DNA of 64,000 nucleotides from Pedobacter sp. MC2016-05 (GCF_026239735.1 NZ_JAPIVT010000006.1:186001-250000); one strand, 5' to 3'; positions 36,936-47,567 are shown, numbered from the stretch's first letter. The notes: generated by a model from the sequence alone, not told the origin. Made by a program: numbers and translations.

Positions 36936-37469
36936 CTATTCTCCTTTTGGTTCTTCAGTAGCAGGAGCTTCTTCAGTAGTAGCTTCTGGAGCAACTTCTT
37001 CAGCAGTTTCAGCTTTCGCTTCAGCAGCTTTAGGAGCAGCAGCAGTTTTACTTCTACCACGACGAGTAGTTTTCTTCTCTTCTTTAGCCTCTACATCTTT
37101 ACCGTAAACTTCGTTATAATCTACCAATTCAATTAAAGCCATCTCAGCGTTATCACCTAAACGGTTGTTTAATTTAATGATACGAGTGTAACCACCTGGA
37201 CGGTTTGCAACTTTCTCAGCAATTTCGCGGAATAAAATAGTTACTACCTCTTTATCTTGTAAGTAAGCGAATACAGTACGACGTGAGTGAGTAGTATCAT
37301 TTTTTGATTTAGTGATAATTGGCTCAACATAAGTACGTAAAGCTTTTGCTTTAGCTAAAGTTGTTGTAATTCTTTTGTGCAAAATAAGTGATGATGCCAT
37401 ATTGGCTAACATCGCTTTTCTGTGACTTGCAGTTCTACCTAAGTGGTTTACTTTTTTACCGTGTCTCAT
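36936..37469 (-). CDS. rplQ: 50S ribosomal protein L17
   Basis: 177 residues. The first 115 or so are standard L17 ([24 protein letters not shown]), which sits near the exit tunnel. A tail of about 60 residues rich in Lys, then Ala, Glu and Thr ([18 protein letters not shown]) is an extension typical of Bacteroidota L17. It is the last gene of the alpha operon, 119 bases after rpoA, with a terminator behind it. Confidence 0.97.
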   Translation of the reverse strand: MRHGKKVNHLGRTASHRKAMLANMASSLILHKRITTTLAKAKALRTYVEPIITKSKNDTTHSRRTVFAYLQDKEVVTILFREIAEKVANRPGGYTRIIKLNNRLGDNAEMALIELVDYNEVYGKDVEAKEEKKTTRRGRSKTAAAPKAAEAKAETAEEVAPEATTEEAPATEEPKGE

Positions 37470-37588
37470 TGTTTTTTTATAAAGTGTATACCGTCTCTGT
37501 CTCAGAGGGAATTATACACAGTGAATATTATTATATTTATAGAAGAGTTTGGATTCAAGACTAATGACTCCGAACTCTAAACTATTTT

Positions 37589-38581
37589 TTATTCTTCGTC
37601 TAATTTAAATTTAGACAGGTTCATACCGAAAGACAAACCTTTTGATTTTACCAGTTCTTGAATCTCTGTTAAAGATTTTTTACCGAAGTTTCTGAATTTT
37701 AACATATCAGCAACATCGTAAGAAACCAAATCAGCTAAAGTACGGATATCAGCAGCTTTTAAGCAGTTTAATGCTCTAACTGAAAGATCCATATCTACTA
37801 ATTCAGTTTTAAGTATTTTACGCATGTGTAAAATTTCCTCATCAACTTCTTTAGTTTCTTCTTTTGCCTGAGATTCTAATACCAAGTTCTCATCAGAGAA
37901 TAACATAAAGTGTTGGATAAGAATCTTAGCCGCTTCTTTTAATGCTTCTTCTGGATGAATTGAACCATCGGTTGAAATATCTAATACCAATTTCTCATAA
38001 TCCGTTTTTTGTTCAACACGGAAGTTTTCAATTGTGTATTTAACGTTTTTCATTGGTGTGTAGATCGAATCGATAGCGATAACACCTACAACAGCATCAG
38101 CAACTTTATTTTCTTCAGCAGGTACATAACCACGTCCTTTATTGATGGTTAATTCCACTTCTAAAGTTACAGATTTGTCCATGTTGCAAATAACATGCTC
38201 AGGATTTAAAACTGTAAAGTTATTTGAGAATTTAGTGATATCACCAGCTTTGAATTGATCTTGGCCGTTAACAATGATGAATACTTTTTCAGCATCACCA
38301 GAATCACCAGTTTTCTTAAAACGAACTTGTTTTAAGTTTAAGATGATATCAGTTAAATCTTCTACAACACCTTTCATGGTAGAAAACTCATGCGAAACGC
38401 CTGAAAAACGAATAGTAGTAATAGCATAACCTTCTAACGAAGAAAGTAATATTCTTCTTAAGGCATTACCAATTGTTACACCGAAACCGGGCTCTAAAGG
38501 ACGAAATTCAAATGTGCCATCGAAATCTGTTGATTTCTGCATGATCACTTTATCAGGTTTCTGAAATGCTAAAATTGCCAT
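37589..38581 (-). CDS. rpoA: RNA polymerase alpha subunit
   Basis: 330 residues, the normal length. The N-terminal dimerisation domain has [24 protein letters not shown]; the C-terminal domain has [25 protein letters not shown] and FGKKSLTEI, which contact DNA and regulators. It lies in the usual place between rpsD and rplQ. Confidence 0.99.
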   Translation of the reverse strand: MAILAFQKPDKVIMQKSTDFDGTFEFRPLEPGFGVTIGNALRRILLSSLEGYAITTIRFSGVSHEFSTMKGVVEDLTDIILNLKQVRFKKTGDSGDAEKVFIIVNGQDQFKAGDITKFSNNFTVLNPEHVICNMDKSVTLEVELTINKGRGYVPAEENKVADAVVGVIAIDSIYTPMKNVKYTIENFRVEQKTDYEKLVLDISTDGSIHPEEALKEAAKILIQHFMLFSDENLVLESQAKEETKEVDEEILHMRKILKTELVDMDLSVRALNCLKAADIRTLADLVSYDVADMLKFRNFGKKSLTEIQELVKSKGLSFGMNLSKFKLDEE

Positions 38582-38666
38582 TTATAATTTTTTAAATTCG
38601 TTATTGAATATATAGTAACAAGAAAAAAGTTAATTACCCTTTCCAGGTAATTAACTATCTTATTTA

Positions 38667-39275
38667 TTACTTTGAGTATAACTCGATGATTAAGTTTTCC
38701 TTAATGTTTTCGGGAATTTCATCACGTTGTGGGTAGGTTAAGAATTTACCAGTTAATTCACCAGCATTCCACTCTAACCAAGAGAACTTATTAATTGTTC
38801 TACCTGCAACTGAGTTACTAATTGATTCTAATGATTTTGATTTCTCACGAACCGCAACAACATCACCAGCTTTTAACTGATATGAAGGGATATTTACAAC
38901 TTCACCATTCACGGTTACGTGTTTATGGCTAACTAACTGGCGTGCACCAGAACGGGTTGTTGCAATACCTAAACGGTAAACTGTGTTATCTAAACGTGCT
39001 TCTAATAATTGAAGTAAGTTATCACCTGTAATACCAGCACGCGAAGATGCTTTTTTAAACAAGTTACTGAACTGCTTTTCTAATACACCATAAGTATATT
39101 TTACTTTTTGTTTCTCCATTAACTGGATTGCATACTCAGATTGTTTTCCTCTTCTTTTTGAAACGCCATGTTGGCCAGGAGGATAATTTTTTCTGTCTAA
39201 CACCTTATCAGGACCGAAGATTGGTTCTCTGAATTTACGGGCGATTTTTGATTTTGGGCCTGTATATCTTGCCAT
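38667..39275 (-). CDS. rpsD: 30S ribosomal protein S4
   Basis: 202 residues, complete. [21 protein letters not shown] begins the protein; the S4 RNA-binding domain is at [34 protein letters not shown]. The zinc-binding cysteines of some S4 forms are absent (C- form). It is a primary 16S rRNA binder and, in E. coli, the regulator of this operon. Confidence 0.99.
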   Translation of the reverse strand: MARYTGPKSKIARKFREPIFGPDKVLDRKNYPPGQHGVSKRRGKQSEYAIQLMEKQKVKYTYGVLEKQFSNLFKKASSRAGITGDNLLQLLEARLDNTVYRLGIATTRSGARQLVSHKHVTVNGEVVNIPSYQLKAGDVVAVREKSKSLESISNSVAGRTINKFSWLEWNAGELTGKFLTYPQRDEIPENIKENLIIELYSK

Positions 39276-39336
39276 TTTTTTCTGTTTTTAAAGTACCATT
39301 CAGCCTGTAACTGAAGATTCTTAGCTTTAAAATTAA

Positions 39337-39726
39337 TTAAACTCTTCTCTTTTTAGGAGGACGACATCCATTGTGAGGAAGTGGAGTAATATCTTTGATA
39401 GATGTTACTTCGATACCTGCTACTTGCAAAGTTCTGATTGCAGATTCACGACCTGAACCAGGACCTTTTACAAAAACTTCAACTTTACGTAAACCTAAAT
39501 CAAATGCAACTTTACCGCAATCTGAAGCTGCTTGACCAGCTGCATAAGGTGTGTTCTTTTTAGAACCTTTAAAGCCCATTTTACCAGCAGAAGACCATGA
39601 AATAGTCTGTCCGTTGTTGTTGGTTAACGTAACGATGATGTTGTTGAAAGTAGCATTGATATGCGCCTGACCAACAGGCTCAATTACAACGATACGTTTT
39701 TTTGTTACTTTTTTACTCTTAGCCAT
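39337..39726 (-). CDS. rpsK: 30S ribosomal protein S11
   Basis: 129 residues. The conserved core [40 protein letters not shown] and the end [18 protein letters not shown] are typical. It forms part of the platform of the small subunit, near the mRNA exit. Confidence 0.99.
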   Translation of the reverse strand: MAKSKKVTKKRIVVIEPVGQAHINATFNNIIVTLTNNNGQTISWSSAGKMGFKGSKKNTPYAAGQAASDCGKVAFDLGLRKVEVFVKGPGSGRESAIRTLQVAGIEVTSIKDITPLPHNGCRPPKKRRV

Positions 39727-39878
39727 GTTATCTTTTAGATTTTAGATATGAGACTTGAGATATGAGACTTTCTCTACCCCGATACTCAGTATCCTACTTT
39801 TTATCTTTTGTTCCAGATTTGAGCAGATTAAATAGACATGATGCTCACATCTAAAACCTCACATCCCCTATCTATCTA
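39727..39878. repeat. Repeat-word spacer between rpsM and rpsK
   Basis: This 152-base gap holds the tandem words TTTAGATATGAGACTTGAGA and TATGAGAC (39741-39768), with an inverted copy GCTCACATCTAAA (39843-39855). The same words recur upstream of fusA's end at 60893-60960. No coding potential is seen. Confidence 0.65.
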
Positions 39879-40256
39879 TTACTTAGTAGCTTTTTTCTTG
39901 TTAGCAACTGTTTTTCTCTTACCCTTACGAGTACGTGAGTTGTTTTTAGTACGCTGACCACGAGAAGGTAAACCTTTTCTGTGACGTAAACCACGGTAAC
40001 AACCAATATCCATTAAACGCTTAATGTTTAATTGAACCTCTGATCTTAAAGCACCTTCTACTTTAATTTCATCGTTAATCATTGTACGGATTGCTGATAA
40101 CTCATCATCAGACCAATCTTGCACTTTCTTGTTTAGATCGATACCTGCAGTAGTTAAGATACGTTGTGCAGTAGTTCTTCCAATACCATAGATATAAGTT
40201 AAACCAATCTCTCCTCTTTTGTTTCTTGGTAAATCAATACCTGAAATCCTTGCCAT
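39879..40256 (-). CDS. rpsM: 30S ribosomal protein S13
   Basis: 125 residues. [31 protein letters not shown] is the standard start; the C-terminal basic tail ([18 protein letters not shown]) reaches toward the tRNAs in the P site. First gene of the classic alpha operon order rpsM-rpsK-rpsD-rpoA-rplQ, all present here. Confidence 0.99.
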   Translation of the reverse strand: MARISGIDLPRNKRGEIGLTYIYGIGRTTAQRILTTAGIDLNKKVQDWSDDELSAIRTMINDEIKVEGALRSEVQLNIKRLMDIGCYRGLRHRKGLPSRGQRTKNNSRTRKGKRKTVANKKKATK

Positions 40257-40326
40257 ATTTAGTTATCTTTTGAAGTAATTCCGAACGGCGGGCCACCGTT
40301 GTGCGGTACATTACAATGTTTTTTAA

Positions 40327-40443
40327 TTACCCTTGACGTTGCTTGTATTTAGGATTTTTCTTGTTAATAACGTAAAGTTTACCTTTACGGCGAATAATCT
40401 TGCAATCAGCGCTACGTTTTTTAATTGATGATCTAACTTTCAT
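40327..40443 (-). CDS. rpmJ: 50S ribosomal protein L36
   Basis: 38 residues: [20 protein letters not shown] then [18 protein letters not shown]. Only one cysteine remains of the Cys3-His zinc site of the C+ form, so this is the zinc-free type usual in Bacteroidota. It sits 1 base after infA and before rpsM, the common order. Confidence 0.97.
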   Translation of the reverse strand: MKVRSSIKKRSADCKIIRRKGKLYVINKKNPKYKQRQG

Positions 40444-40444
40444 T

Positions 40445-40663
40445 TTATTTGTATCTATAGGTTATGCGCCCTTTTGTTAAATCATAAGGCGACATTTCCA
40501 GTTTTACTTTGTCACCAGGAAGAATTTTGATGTAGTGCATCCGCATCTTTCCTGAAATATGAGCAATAATCTCGTGTCCGTTCTCAAGTTCTACTCGGAA
40601 CATCGCATTAGATAATGCTTCTCTTATTACTCCGTCTTGTTCAATTGAGGCTTGTTTAGCCAT
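40445..40663 (-). CDS. infA: Translation initiation factor IF-1
   Basis: 72 residues, an OB-fold protein that fills the A site during initiation. [41 protein letters not shown] is diagnostic. Placed between map and rpmJ as in many bacteria. Confidence 0.99.
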   Translation of the reverse strand: MAKQASIEQDGVIREALSNAMFRVELENGHEIIAHISGKMRMHYIKILPGDKVKLEMSPYDLTKGRITYRYK

Positions 40664-40734
40664 ATTTTGTTGATTGTTACTTAATTAGCTGCTTCTAAAC
40701 AGGGTTGCAAAATTAAATAAAAAATTTTAATTAT

Positions 40735-41520
40735 TTATTTTTTTTGTTGTAAAACTTCTTCAATTAATGAAAACGTTGATAAAACGTCTGCTTGGCCCTT
40801 TTTTATCGCAACCGTGTGTTCGAAATGTGCTGAAGGTTTATTGTCTTTACTAGTCACCGTCCATCCATCATTGTGAAACATTACTCCAGCAACACCGGCA
40901 TTGATCATTGGTTCAATAGCAATCACTAACCCTTCTTCCAGTTTCGGACCAACACCGCGTTTCCCATAATTTGGAACCTCTGGTTTTTCGTGAAGTTTCA
41001 CCCCAACACCATGTCCTACTAACTCCCGTACCACACCAAAACCGTTAGCTTCTGCATGTTGCTGAACGGCAAAGCCGATATCGCCAACACGCATTCCACT
41101 TACCGCCTTATCAATTGCTAAATCAAGGCAATGTTTGGTTACCTCAACTAACTTTTGTTTTTCGGCATCAACTTCTCCAATAGAAAATGTATAAGCCGAA
41201 TCGCCAAAGTATCCGTTTTTGATCACACCACAATCAACCGAAATTAAATCACCCTCTCGCATGATGTATTCGCTCGGGAAACCATGAACAACTTGTTCAT
41301 TTGGAGATATGCATAAAGAGTAAGGAAAGCCATTATAATTTAAAAATGCAGGTATCGCACCATGATCATTAATAAACTCAAATGCCAGCTTATCTAAGGT
41401 TAAAGTAGTGATGCCTGCTTTGATTACCTTTGCCACTTCAGCCAAGGTTTTTGAAACAAGCATTGAACTTTCTCTTATTAACTCAATCTCTTCAAGAGAC
41501 TTGTAATAGATTTTAGACAT
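40735..41520 (-). CDS. map: Methionine aminopeptidase, type I
   Basis: 261 residues. It removes the initiator Met from new proteins. Metal ligands are visible in VDCGVIKNGYFGDSAYTF (two Asp), GHGVGVKLHE (His), and the Glu residues in IEPMINAG and FEHTVAI. It follows secY by 101 bases; that spacer holds a hairpin at 41551-41584. Confidence 0.97.
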   Translation of the reverse strand: MSKIYYKSLEEIELIRESSMLVSKTLAEVAKVIKAGITTLTLDKLAFEFINDHGAIPAFLNYNGFPYSLCISPNEQVVHGFPSEYIMREGDLISVDCGVIKNGYFGDSAYTFSIGEVDAEKQKLVEVTKHCLDLAIDKAVSGMRVGDIGFAVQQHAEANGFGVVRELVGHGVGVKLHEKPEVPNYGKRGVGPKLEEGLVIAIEPMINAGVAGVMFHNDGWTVTSKDNKPSAHFEHTVAIKKGQADVLSTFSLIEEVLQQKK

Positions 41521-41550
41521 TCATTTTAAGTTTCGAATGCGTAAATTGTA

Positions 41551-41584
41551 AATGAGTGAAGAGCTGATGGGCCATTCACTCATT
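41551..41584. repeat. Hairpin in the secY-map spacer
   Basis: Perfect 10-base arms AATGAGTGAA and TTCACTCATT enclose 14 bases. The neighbouring text repeats related words (GAATG, ATTCA). There is no T-run, so it is not a classical terminator. Confidence 0.7.
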
Positions 41585-41621
41585 CTATCATTCAAAATTT
41601 TTATAATCAATTTTGCCCAGC

Positions 41622-42962
41622 CTACAAAGCTGCGTTGCTACTTGCAGCAGGAACGCCTGTTCTGCCGGTAACTCTACCAGTTTTCATTAATCCATCGTAA
41701 TGACGCATCAATAAATAACTTTCAATTTGTTGTAGTGTATCTAAAACAACACCCACTAAAATCAATAGTGATGTACCCCCAAAGAAATGAGCAAATTCTT
41801 GTTTAATACCAAACTTTACTGCAATTGAAGGTAGTATAGCAATAATTGCTAAAAATACCGCCCCTGGAAAAGTGATTTTAGAAATTACATCGTCAATGAA
41901 AGTTGACGTTGCAAAACCTGGCTTAACACCCGGAATAAAACCACCATTTTTCTTCATATCGTCACTCATTTGAGTTGGATTTACTGTAATAGCAGTATAG
42001 AAGAAAGTAAACGCGATAATTAAAAATGCGAAAGTTAAGCTATAAGCTAATGAAGTAGTATTGCTAAACTGAATTAACCATGAACCTTGCAATGAAGGGA
42101 CGAATTGTGTTAGAGCACCTGGAATAAACATCAAAGCCTGAGCAAAAATGATTGGCATAACACCAGCAGCATTTACTTTTAATGGAATATATTGACGAAC
42201 ACCACCAAACTGGCGGTTACCAACAATTTTCTTTGCGTATTGCACTGGTACCTTACGTACACCTTGCACAATTAGAATGGTAAACATTACCACTGCAAAC
42301 AAGGCAACAATCTCTAATACTAAAGCCACCGGGCCTCCACCTTCACTGGCAGAACCTACACGTGCACTAAACTCTTGAGAAATTGCAATAGGTAAACGAG
42401 CAATAATACCAACCATAATGATTAGTGAAGTACCGTTACCAATACCTTTATCAGTTATTTTTTCACCTAACCACATTACAAATAATGTACCTGCTGTTAA
42501 AACAAACGTAGATAACACTAAAAACAAAGTATTTGGTAATAAAATAGCTTCTGCCGGAACCTGCGTTTTAACGTAACCTACAGATTGAACGATTGTAATC
42601 GCTACCGTAAGGTAACGAGTGATCTGGTTCATTTTCTTTCTACCACTTTCGCCTTCTTTCTGCATTTTTTGGAAAGAAGGAACAGCAATACCCAATAGTT
42701 GCACCACAATGGATGCAGAGATATAAGGCATTACCCCCAATGCTAAAATAGACACACGAGAGAACGAACCTCCGGCAAACATATCCAGAATGCCTAAAAG
42801 TCCTGATTTTTCGTTGGCGCCTAAAGCAGTTGGATCTACACCTGGTAAAACCACGTGAGATACAAAACGGTATACCAAAAGAATTAAGAGCGTAAACAAT
42901 ATACGCTCTTTTAATTCTTCAATTTTCCAGATATTACTTAAAGTAGTAAATAGCTTCTTCAT
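41622..42962 (-). CDS. secY: Preprotein translocase subunit SecY
   Basis: 446 residues, about ten membrane helices; the pore of the general secretion channel. Hallmarks are the N-terminal cytoplasmic helix (MKKLFTTLSNIWKIEELKER), the plug region with GVDPTAL and GLLGILDMFAGGSF, and the GIGNGTSLIIMVGI segment. It starts 7 bases after rplO, so it belongs to the spc operon. Confidence 0.98.
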   Translation of the reverse strand: MKKLFTTLSNIWKIEELKERILFTLLILLVYRFVSHVVLPGVDPTALGANEKSGLLGILDMFAGGSFSRVSILALGVMPYISASIVVQLLGIAVPSFQKMQKEGESGRKKMNQITRYLTVAITIVQSVGYVKTQVPAEAILLPNTLFLVLSTFVLTAGTLFVMWLGEKITDKGIGNGTSLIIMVGIIARLPIAISQEFSARVGSASEGGGPVALVLEIVALFAVVMFTILIVQGVRKVPVQYAKKIVGNRQFGGVRQYIPLKVNAAGVMPIIFAQALMFIPGALTQFVPSLQGSWLIQFSNTTSLAYSLTFAFLIIAFTFFYTAITVNPTQMSDDMKKNGGFIPGVKPGFATSTFIDDVISKITFPGAVFLAIIAILPSIAVKFGIKQEFAHFFGGTSLLILVGVVLDTLQQIESYLLMRHYDGLMKTGRVTGRTGVPAASSNAAL

Positions 42963-42969
42963 TTAATAA

Positions 42970-43416
42970 TTACAATTTTACAATTGAACCACCTGCAGCT
43001 TCAATAGCTTTTTGTGCGGTTGCAGAAAACGCATGTGCAGTTATTTCTAATTTTGCTTTTACTTCACCACGACCTAAAATTTTAACTAAGTCGTTTTTTG
43101 AAGCTAAACCATGCGCTTGTAAAGCAGCGAAATCAATAGTTGTCAAGTTATGTTTTTCGGCTAATGCTTGTAAAACATCTAAGTTAACACCAACGTATTC
43201 GGTACGGTTAATTGGTTTGAAACCAACCTTAGGCACACGACGTTGTAAAGGCATTTGACCACCTTCAAAACCGATTTTGGTTTTGTGACCAGAACGAGAA
43301 CCCGCACCTTTGTGACCACGGGTTGAAGTACCACCACGACCAGAACCTGTACCACGACCAATTCTTTTGTTGTTTTTTGTAGAACCTACTGCAGGTTTTA
43401 AATTACTTAAATTCAT
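42970..43416 (-). CDS. rplO: 50S ribosomal protein L15
   Basis: 148 residues from ATG 43416 ([22 protein letters not shown]), the standard start; a longer frame to 43461 adds 15 unrelated residues. The Gly/Arg-rich N-terminal extension ([20 protein letters not shown]) penetrates 23S rRNA. Confidence 0.98.
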   Translation of the reverse strand: MNLSNLKPAVGSTKNNKRIGRGTGSGRGGTSTRGHKGAGSRSGHKTKIGFEGGQMPLQRRVPKVGFKPINRTEYVGVNLDVLQALAEKHNLTTIDFAALQAHGLASKNDLVKILGRGEVKAKLEITAHAFSATAQKAIEAAGGSIVKL

Positions 43417-43482
43417 TTTTTTGAATTTGTGTTGCCCTTCGCTTTCACTAAACAGGTACAACGATAAATAAATAACGATTGA

Positions 43483-43530
43483 ATTTTGAATGATTGAATG
43501 TTAGCAATTTGCCTATTCATTCGCTCAAAA
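43483..43530. repeat. Imperfect inverted repeat between rpmD and rplO
   Basis: TTTTGAATGATTGAATG faces ATTCATTCGCTCAAAA across about 15 bases; most positions pair. The words TGAATG and ATTCATTC recur around it. The spacer is otherwise empty. Confidence 0.5.
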
Positions 43531-43551
43531 CTCATTCGTTTGATAATTGTC

Positions 43552-43731
43552 TTAAATTGCTTCGATAGCTACTAAGTGGTTCACTTTGCGAACCATACCA
43601 ATAATTTGTGGTGTAGCTTCTACCTCAACACTTTGATTCATTTTAGATAAACCTAAAGCTTGAACGGTTCTTTTTTGGCGCTCGCTTCTGTCGATAACGC
43701 TTTTTACTTGTGTTATTTTGATCTTAGCCAT
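43552..43731 (-). CDS. rpmD: 50S ribosomal protein L30
   Basis: 59 residues, read directly from the bases: MAKIKITQVKSVIDRSERQK, then RTVQALGLSKMNQSVEVEAT and PQIIGMVRKVNHLVAIEAI. Typical L30 fold and size. It starts 4 bases after rpsE, in the usual rpsE-rpmD-rplO-secY order. Confidence 0.97.
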   Translation of the reverse strand: MAKIKITQVKSVIDRSERQKRTVQALGLSKMNQSVEVEATPQIIGMVRKVNHLVAIEAI

Positions 43732-43735
43732 GATA

Positions 43736-44254
43736 TTATCCGTTAAATACTTTGTTTAAATCTATACCACGAGTTTGAGCTACTGTATAAGCATCACGCA
43801 TCTTTGTTAATGCATCAACAGTCGCTTTTACCACGTTGTGTGGGTTTGATGAACCTTTAGATTTTGCTAATACGTTATGAACGCCAGCACTCTCTAATAC
43901 AGCACGCATCGCACCACCAGCAATTACTCCGGTACCTACTGCAGCTGGTTTGATTAAAACAAAACCACCTGAGAATTTACCGATCTGCTCGTGAGGAACT
44001 GTACCGTGTAAAATTGGAACTTTAACTAAGTTCTTTTTAGCATCATCCACACCCTTAGCGATTGCTTCAGTTACTTCTTTCGCTTTACCTAAACCGAAAC
44101 CAACAACACCGTTCTCATCTCCAACAACAACAATTGCTGAGAAGCTGAAAGTACGACCACCTTTGGTTACTTTGGCAACACGTTGTATACTAACCAGACG
44201 ATCCTTTAATTCGATATCGGTGGTTTTAACTCTTTTTATATTGATAGTTGACAT
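43736..44254 (-). CDS. rpsE: 30S ribosomal protein S5
   Basis: 172 residues. The double-stranded RNA-binding-like N domain ([32 protein letters not shown]) and the C domain ([29 protein letters not shown]) are complete. It works at the mRNA entry site and in decoding accuracy. Confidence 0.99.
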   Translation of the reverse strand: MSTINIKRVKTTDIELKDRLVSIQRVAKVTKGGRTFSFSAIVVVGDENGVVGFGLGKAKEVTEAIAKGVDDAKKNLVKVPILHGTVPHEQIGKFSGGFVLIKPAAVGTGVIAGGAMRAVLESAGVHNVLAKSKGSSNPHNVVKATVDALTKMRDAYTVAQTRGIDLNKVFNG

Positions 44255-44271
44255 CTTACTTTTTCTTCAGA

Positions 44272-44625
44272 TTAAAATACTAAACCAGCTTCGCGGGCAC
44301 CCTCTGCCAACGATTTTACACGACCGTGGTATAAATAGCCATTTCTATCGAAAACAACTTCTTTAACACCAGCAGCGATTGCTTTTTCAGCAACTAATTT
44401 TCCTACTGCAACTGATTGGTCGCTTTTGTTACCTGTTCCAGAAAAATCTTTTGATAAAGATGATGCTGAAGCTATTGTAGTACCGGTTACATCGTTAATT
44501 ACCTGCGCATAAATCCCTTTATTGCTTCTATATACAGATAACCTTGGACGCTCTTCCGAACCGGTAAGTCTTTTTCTGATCCCTTTTTTAATACGATCTC
44601 TTCTTGATAATTTTTTACCTGCCAT
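44272..44625 (-). CDS. rplR: 50S ribosomal protein L18
   Basis: 117 residues. It binds 5S rRNA in the central protuberance. [36 protein letters not shown] and the end [23 protein letters not shown] are characteristic. Confidence 0.99.
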   Translation of the reverse strand: MAGKKLSRRDRIKKGIRKRLTGSEERPRLSVYRSNKGIYAQVINDVTGTTIASASSLSKDFSGTGNKSDQSVAVGKLVAEKAIAAGVKEVVFDRNGYLYHGRVKSLAEGAREAGLVF

Positions 44626-44630
44626 GATTA

Positions 44631-45188
44631 CTATTTTTTAGACGCTGATTTACCTGCTTTTCTTCTTAACACTTCACCTACAAACTTGATACCTTTACCT
44701 TTGTATGGCTCTGGTGCACGTAACGAACGGATTTTAGCTGCTACCTGACCTATCAATTGTTTGTCAATACTTTCTAAAATGATTTTAGGAGTTTGACCTT
44801 TTTCTGAAGATGTAGTTACTTTAATCTCTTCTGGTAATTGAAATACATAATGGTGAGAATAACCTAAAACTAGATCTAGTGTATTACCTTGGTTTGTAGC
44901 ACGGTAACCAACACCTACTAATTCTTGAGTTAATTTATAACCATCTGTAACACCAACAACCATGTTGTTAAGCAGTGAGCGATATAAACCGTGTAATGCT
45001 TTATGTTTCTTTTGTTCTGATGGACGTTGAACTGTTAAAATTCCATCTTCTTGACTTACAGTGATATCTGAATCTACTGCTTGTGTTAATTCACCTTTAG
45101 GGCCTTTTACACTTACTACGTTATCTTTCGATACAGTAATGGTAACACCTGCAGGGATTGTAATTGGGGCTTTTCCTATTCTTGACAT
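44631..45188 (-). CDS. rplF: 50S ribosomal protein L6
   Basis: 185 residues with two repeated L6 domains. [19 protein letters not shown] starts it and the signature [23 protein letters not shown] ends it. It lies near the factor-binding site at the base of the L7/L12 stalk. Confidence 0.99.
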   Translation of the reverse strand: MSRIGKAPITIPAGVTITVSKDNVVSVKGPKGELTQAVDSDITVSQEDGILTVQRPSEQKKHKALHGLYRSLLNNMVVGVTDGYKLTQELVGVGYRATNQGNTLDLVLGYSHHYVFQLPEEIKVTTSSEKGQTPKIILESIDKQLIGQVAAKIRSLRAPEPYKGKGIKFVGEVLRRKAGKSASKK

Positions 45189-45206
45189 TGTGCTGTTCTC
45201 CTAATA

Positions 45207-45605
45207 TTAATAAACGTGACACAATACCTCACCACCAATGTTTAATTTGGCTGCTTCTTTATCAGTCATTACACCTTTAGAAGTAGATAAGATTGCGATA
45301 CCTAAACCGTTTAATACTCTTGGCATATTTTCAACACCAGCATAGTTTCTCAAACCTGGTTTACTTACTCGCACTAATGTACGAATAGCAGGAACTTTAG
45401 TAATTGGATTGTATTTCAAAGCAATTTTAATAATGCCTTGAACTGTTGTATCTTCAAACTTGTAGTTCGCGATGTAACCTTTATCGAAAAGAACTTTAGT
45501 AATTTCTTTTTTAAGGTTTGATGCAGGAATTTCTACAACACGGTGGTTGGCCTTAATGGCATTCCTTACTCTTGTTAAATAATCTGCTATTGGATCTGTA
45601 TTCAT
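45207..45605 (-). CDS. rpsH: 30S ribosomal protein S8
   Basis: 132 residues. MNTDPIADYLTRVRNA and the C-terminal GIAILSTSKGVMTDKEA are typical. S8 is a primary binder of the 16S central domain and, in E. coli, represses the spc operon by binding its mRNA. Confidence 0.99.
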   Translation of the reverse strand: MNTDPIADYLTRVRNAIKANHRVVEIPASNLKKEITKVLFDKGYIANYKFEDTTVQGIIKIALKYNPITKVPAIRTLVRVSKPGLRNYAGVENMPRVLNGLGIAILSTSKGVMTDKEAAKLNIGGEVLCHVY

Positions 45606-45694
45606 TATTTATTGTTTTTGATAGTGGTTTCCTTCTGCTACTCAGCTGTGGGACCTGCTATCGGTTAAAATTCTTTTTTTAGTATATAGACAAT

Positions 45695-45736
45695 AGTATA
45701 AAGTATAAAGATCAAATGATCTAAATACTTTATACT
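45695..45736. repeat. Near-perfect 42-base hairpin between rpsN and rpsH
   Basis: The arm AGTATAAAGTATAAAGATCA faces TGATCTAAATACTTTATACT across only two bases; 18 of 20 positions pair. A further ACTTTATACTTTT follows. There is no coding potential in the 149-base spacer. Confidence 0.85.
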
Positions 45737-45754
45737 AATTACTTTATACTTTTA

Positions 45755-46024
45755 TTACCAAGATGCCTTCTTAACACCTGGTATTTTACCGTCTAGTGCC
45801 ATTTGGCGAAACGTTACCCTTGAAATTCCAAAGGTACGCATATAACCACGTGGACGACCAGTTAATTTACAACGGTTGTGTAAACGTACTGGAGATGAGT
45901 TTTTAGGTAATTTATCTAAACCCTCGAAATCTCCCGCAGCTTTTAATACCGCACGTTTTTCAGCGTATCTAGCTACCAATTTTTGGCGCTTAACTTCGCG
46001 TGCTTTTACACCTTCTTTTGCCAT
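45755..46024 (-). CDS. rpsN: 30S ribosomal protein S14, zinc-free form
   Basis: 89 residues. The length and the single cysteine ([23 protein letters not shown]) mark the C- paralog that needs no zinc. Its start overlaps the rplE stop by one base. It belongs to the head of the small subunit. Confidence 0.99.
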   Translation of the reverse strand: MAKEGVKAREVKRQKLVARYAEKRAVLKAAGDFEGLDKLPKNSSPVRLHNRCKLTGRPRGYMRTFGISRVTFRQMALDGKIPGVKKASW

Positions 46025-46587
46025 TATTCTGCTGTTTTTTGATTTTTAAATGGTAATCCGAATTGTTTCAATAACTCAAGAGCCTCAACGTCAGATTTTG
46101 CCGAAGTTACGAAAGTTATATCCATCCCTAAAATTTTATTGATTTTATCTATATTAATCTCTGGGAAGATGATTTGCTCAGTTACACCTAATGTGTAATT
46201 TCCTTTACCATCGAAACCTTTATCGTTAATACCTTTAAAATCACGGATACGTGGTAAAGCTACAGAAATCAAACGATCTAAGAACTCATACATATTATTA
46301 TCACGTAATGTTACGCGTACACCTACTGGCATACCTTTACGTAATTTAAAGTTAGAGATATCTTTCTTAGAGTTAGCCGGAACCGCTTGCTGACCAGTAA
46401 TAGTAGTCAACTCAACGATTGTGGTATCCATAATCTTTTTATCAGTAACAGAAAAACGACCAACACCCTGATTGATACAGATTTTTTCCAATTTAGGAAC
46501 CTGCATTACAGTTTTGTACTGAAATTTCTCTTTTAATGCATTTACAACTTCTTCTTTGTATTTGCTTTTTAATCTAGGTGTAGCCAT
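46024..46587 (-). CDS. rplE: 50S ribosomal protein L5
   Basis: 187 residues. It contacts 5S rRNA and the P-site tRNA. The signature [16 protein letters not shown] and the segments [22 protein letters not shown] and [25 protein letters not shown] are all present. It overlaps both neighbours by one base (start/stop fusion), so it is translationally coupled. Confidence 0.99.
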   Translation of the reverse strand: MATPRLKSKYKEEVVNALKEKFQYKTVMQVPKLEKICINQGVGRFSVTDKKIMDTTIVELTTITGQQAVPANSKKDISNFKLRKGMPVGVRVTLRDNNMYEFLDRLISVALPRIRDFKGINDKGFDGKGNYTLGVTEQIIFPEINIDKINKILGMDITFVTSAKSDVEALELLKQFGLPFKNQKTAE

Positions 46588-46928
46588 TATTTAATTTCCT
46601 CCCCTGAAACTTTAGCAACTCTAACGATTTTACCATCAGCGTTAAGTTTACGACCAACGCGAGTGGCTTTACCAGATTTTGGATCAACCAACATCAAGTT
46701 AGAAATGTGAAGAGCAGCTTCTTTTTTAATAATACCACCGTTCGGATTTGCAGCATTTGGTTTAGTGTGTTTAGACACTAAGTTAACGCCTTCCACAATG
46801 GCTCTGTTTTTATCTATTTGTACTGAAAGTACTTTTCCTTGTTGACCTTTTGAATCGCCAGCAATTACTTTAACTAAATCTCCAGTGCGGATTTTAAGTT
46901 TTGATGGTGTATTTACTTTGTTTCCCAT
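46587..46928 (-). CDS. rplX: 50S ribosomal protein L24
   Basis: 113 residues with a KOW motif ([26 protein letters not shown]). It is an assembly initiator near the tunnel exit. It is one base after rplN and overlaps rplE by one base. Confidence 0.99.
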   Translation of the reverse strand: MGNKVNTPSKLKIRTGDLVKVIAGDSKGQQGKVLSVQIDKNRAIVEGVNLVSKHTKPNAANPNGGIIKKEAALHISNLMLVDPKSGKATRVGRKLNADGKIVRVAKVSGEEIK

Positions 46929-46929
46929 T

Positions 46930-47298
46930 TTATAATACCTCCGGTGCTAATGATACAATTTTCATGAATTGTTTTTCACGTAGTTCTCTCGCAACCGGGC
47001 CAAAGATACGTGTACCTCTTGGCTCATCCTGTGCGTTCAATAATACAGCAGCATTATCGTCAAAACGGATATAAGAACCATCCTTACGACGGATTTCTTT
47101 TTTAGTTCTTACAACAACTGCTTTTGAAACTGTACCTTTTTTAATATTACCTGACGGTAATGCGCTTTTTACGGTAACAACTACTTTATCACCAATTGAA
47201 GCATAACGTTTGCCGGTTCCACCTAGCACGCGAATTACCAATACTTCTTTTGCGCCGCTGTTATCAGCAACGTTTAATCTCGATTCCTGTTGTACCAT
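46930..47298 (-). CDS. rplN: 50S ribosomal protein L14
   Basis: 122 residues. [27 protein letters not shown] opens it; [26 protein letters not shown] and [28 protein letters not shown] are the family signatures. It forms an intersubunit bridge. Confidence 0.99.
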   Translation of the reverse strand: MVQQESRLNVADNSGAKEVLVIRVLGGTGKRYASIGDKVVVTVKSALPSGNIKKGTVSKAVVVRTKKEIRRKDGSYIRFDDNAAVLLNAQDEPRGTRIFGPVARELREKQFMKIVSLAPEVL

Positions 47299-47299
47299 C

Positions 47300-47554
47300 T
47301 TATTTAGCTCTTTCTAAAATTTGTACCAATCTCCAGTTCTTGTTTTTACTCAAGGGACGAGTTTCCATAATCAATACTGTATCACCGATACCGCATTCGT
47401 TTTTCTCGTCGTGAGCCATAAATTTGGTAGTTTTCTTAACGAACTTACCATAAATCGGGTGCTTTACTTTACGTTCCACGCTCACTACAACAGATTTATC
47501 CATCTTGTTGCTTACCACTAATCCCGTTCTTGTTTTTCTTAATTGTCTTTCCAT
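47300..47554 (-). CDS. rpsQ: 30S ribosomal protein S17
   Basis: 84 residues from ATG 47554 ([21 protein letters not shown]); an in-frame ATG four codons upstream exists but the shorter start matches the family. OB fold, primary 16S 5'-domain binder. Confidence 0.98.
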   Translation of the reverse strand: MERQLRKTRTGLVVSNKMDKSVVVSVERKVKHPIYGKFVKKTTKFMAHDEKNECGIGDTVLIMETRPLSKNKNWRLVQILERAK

Positions 47555-47567
47555 GTCGACTCTCAAA

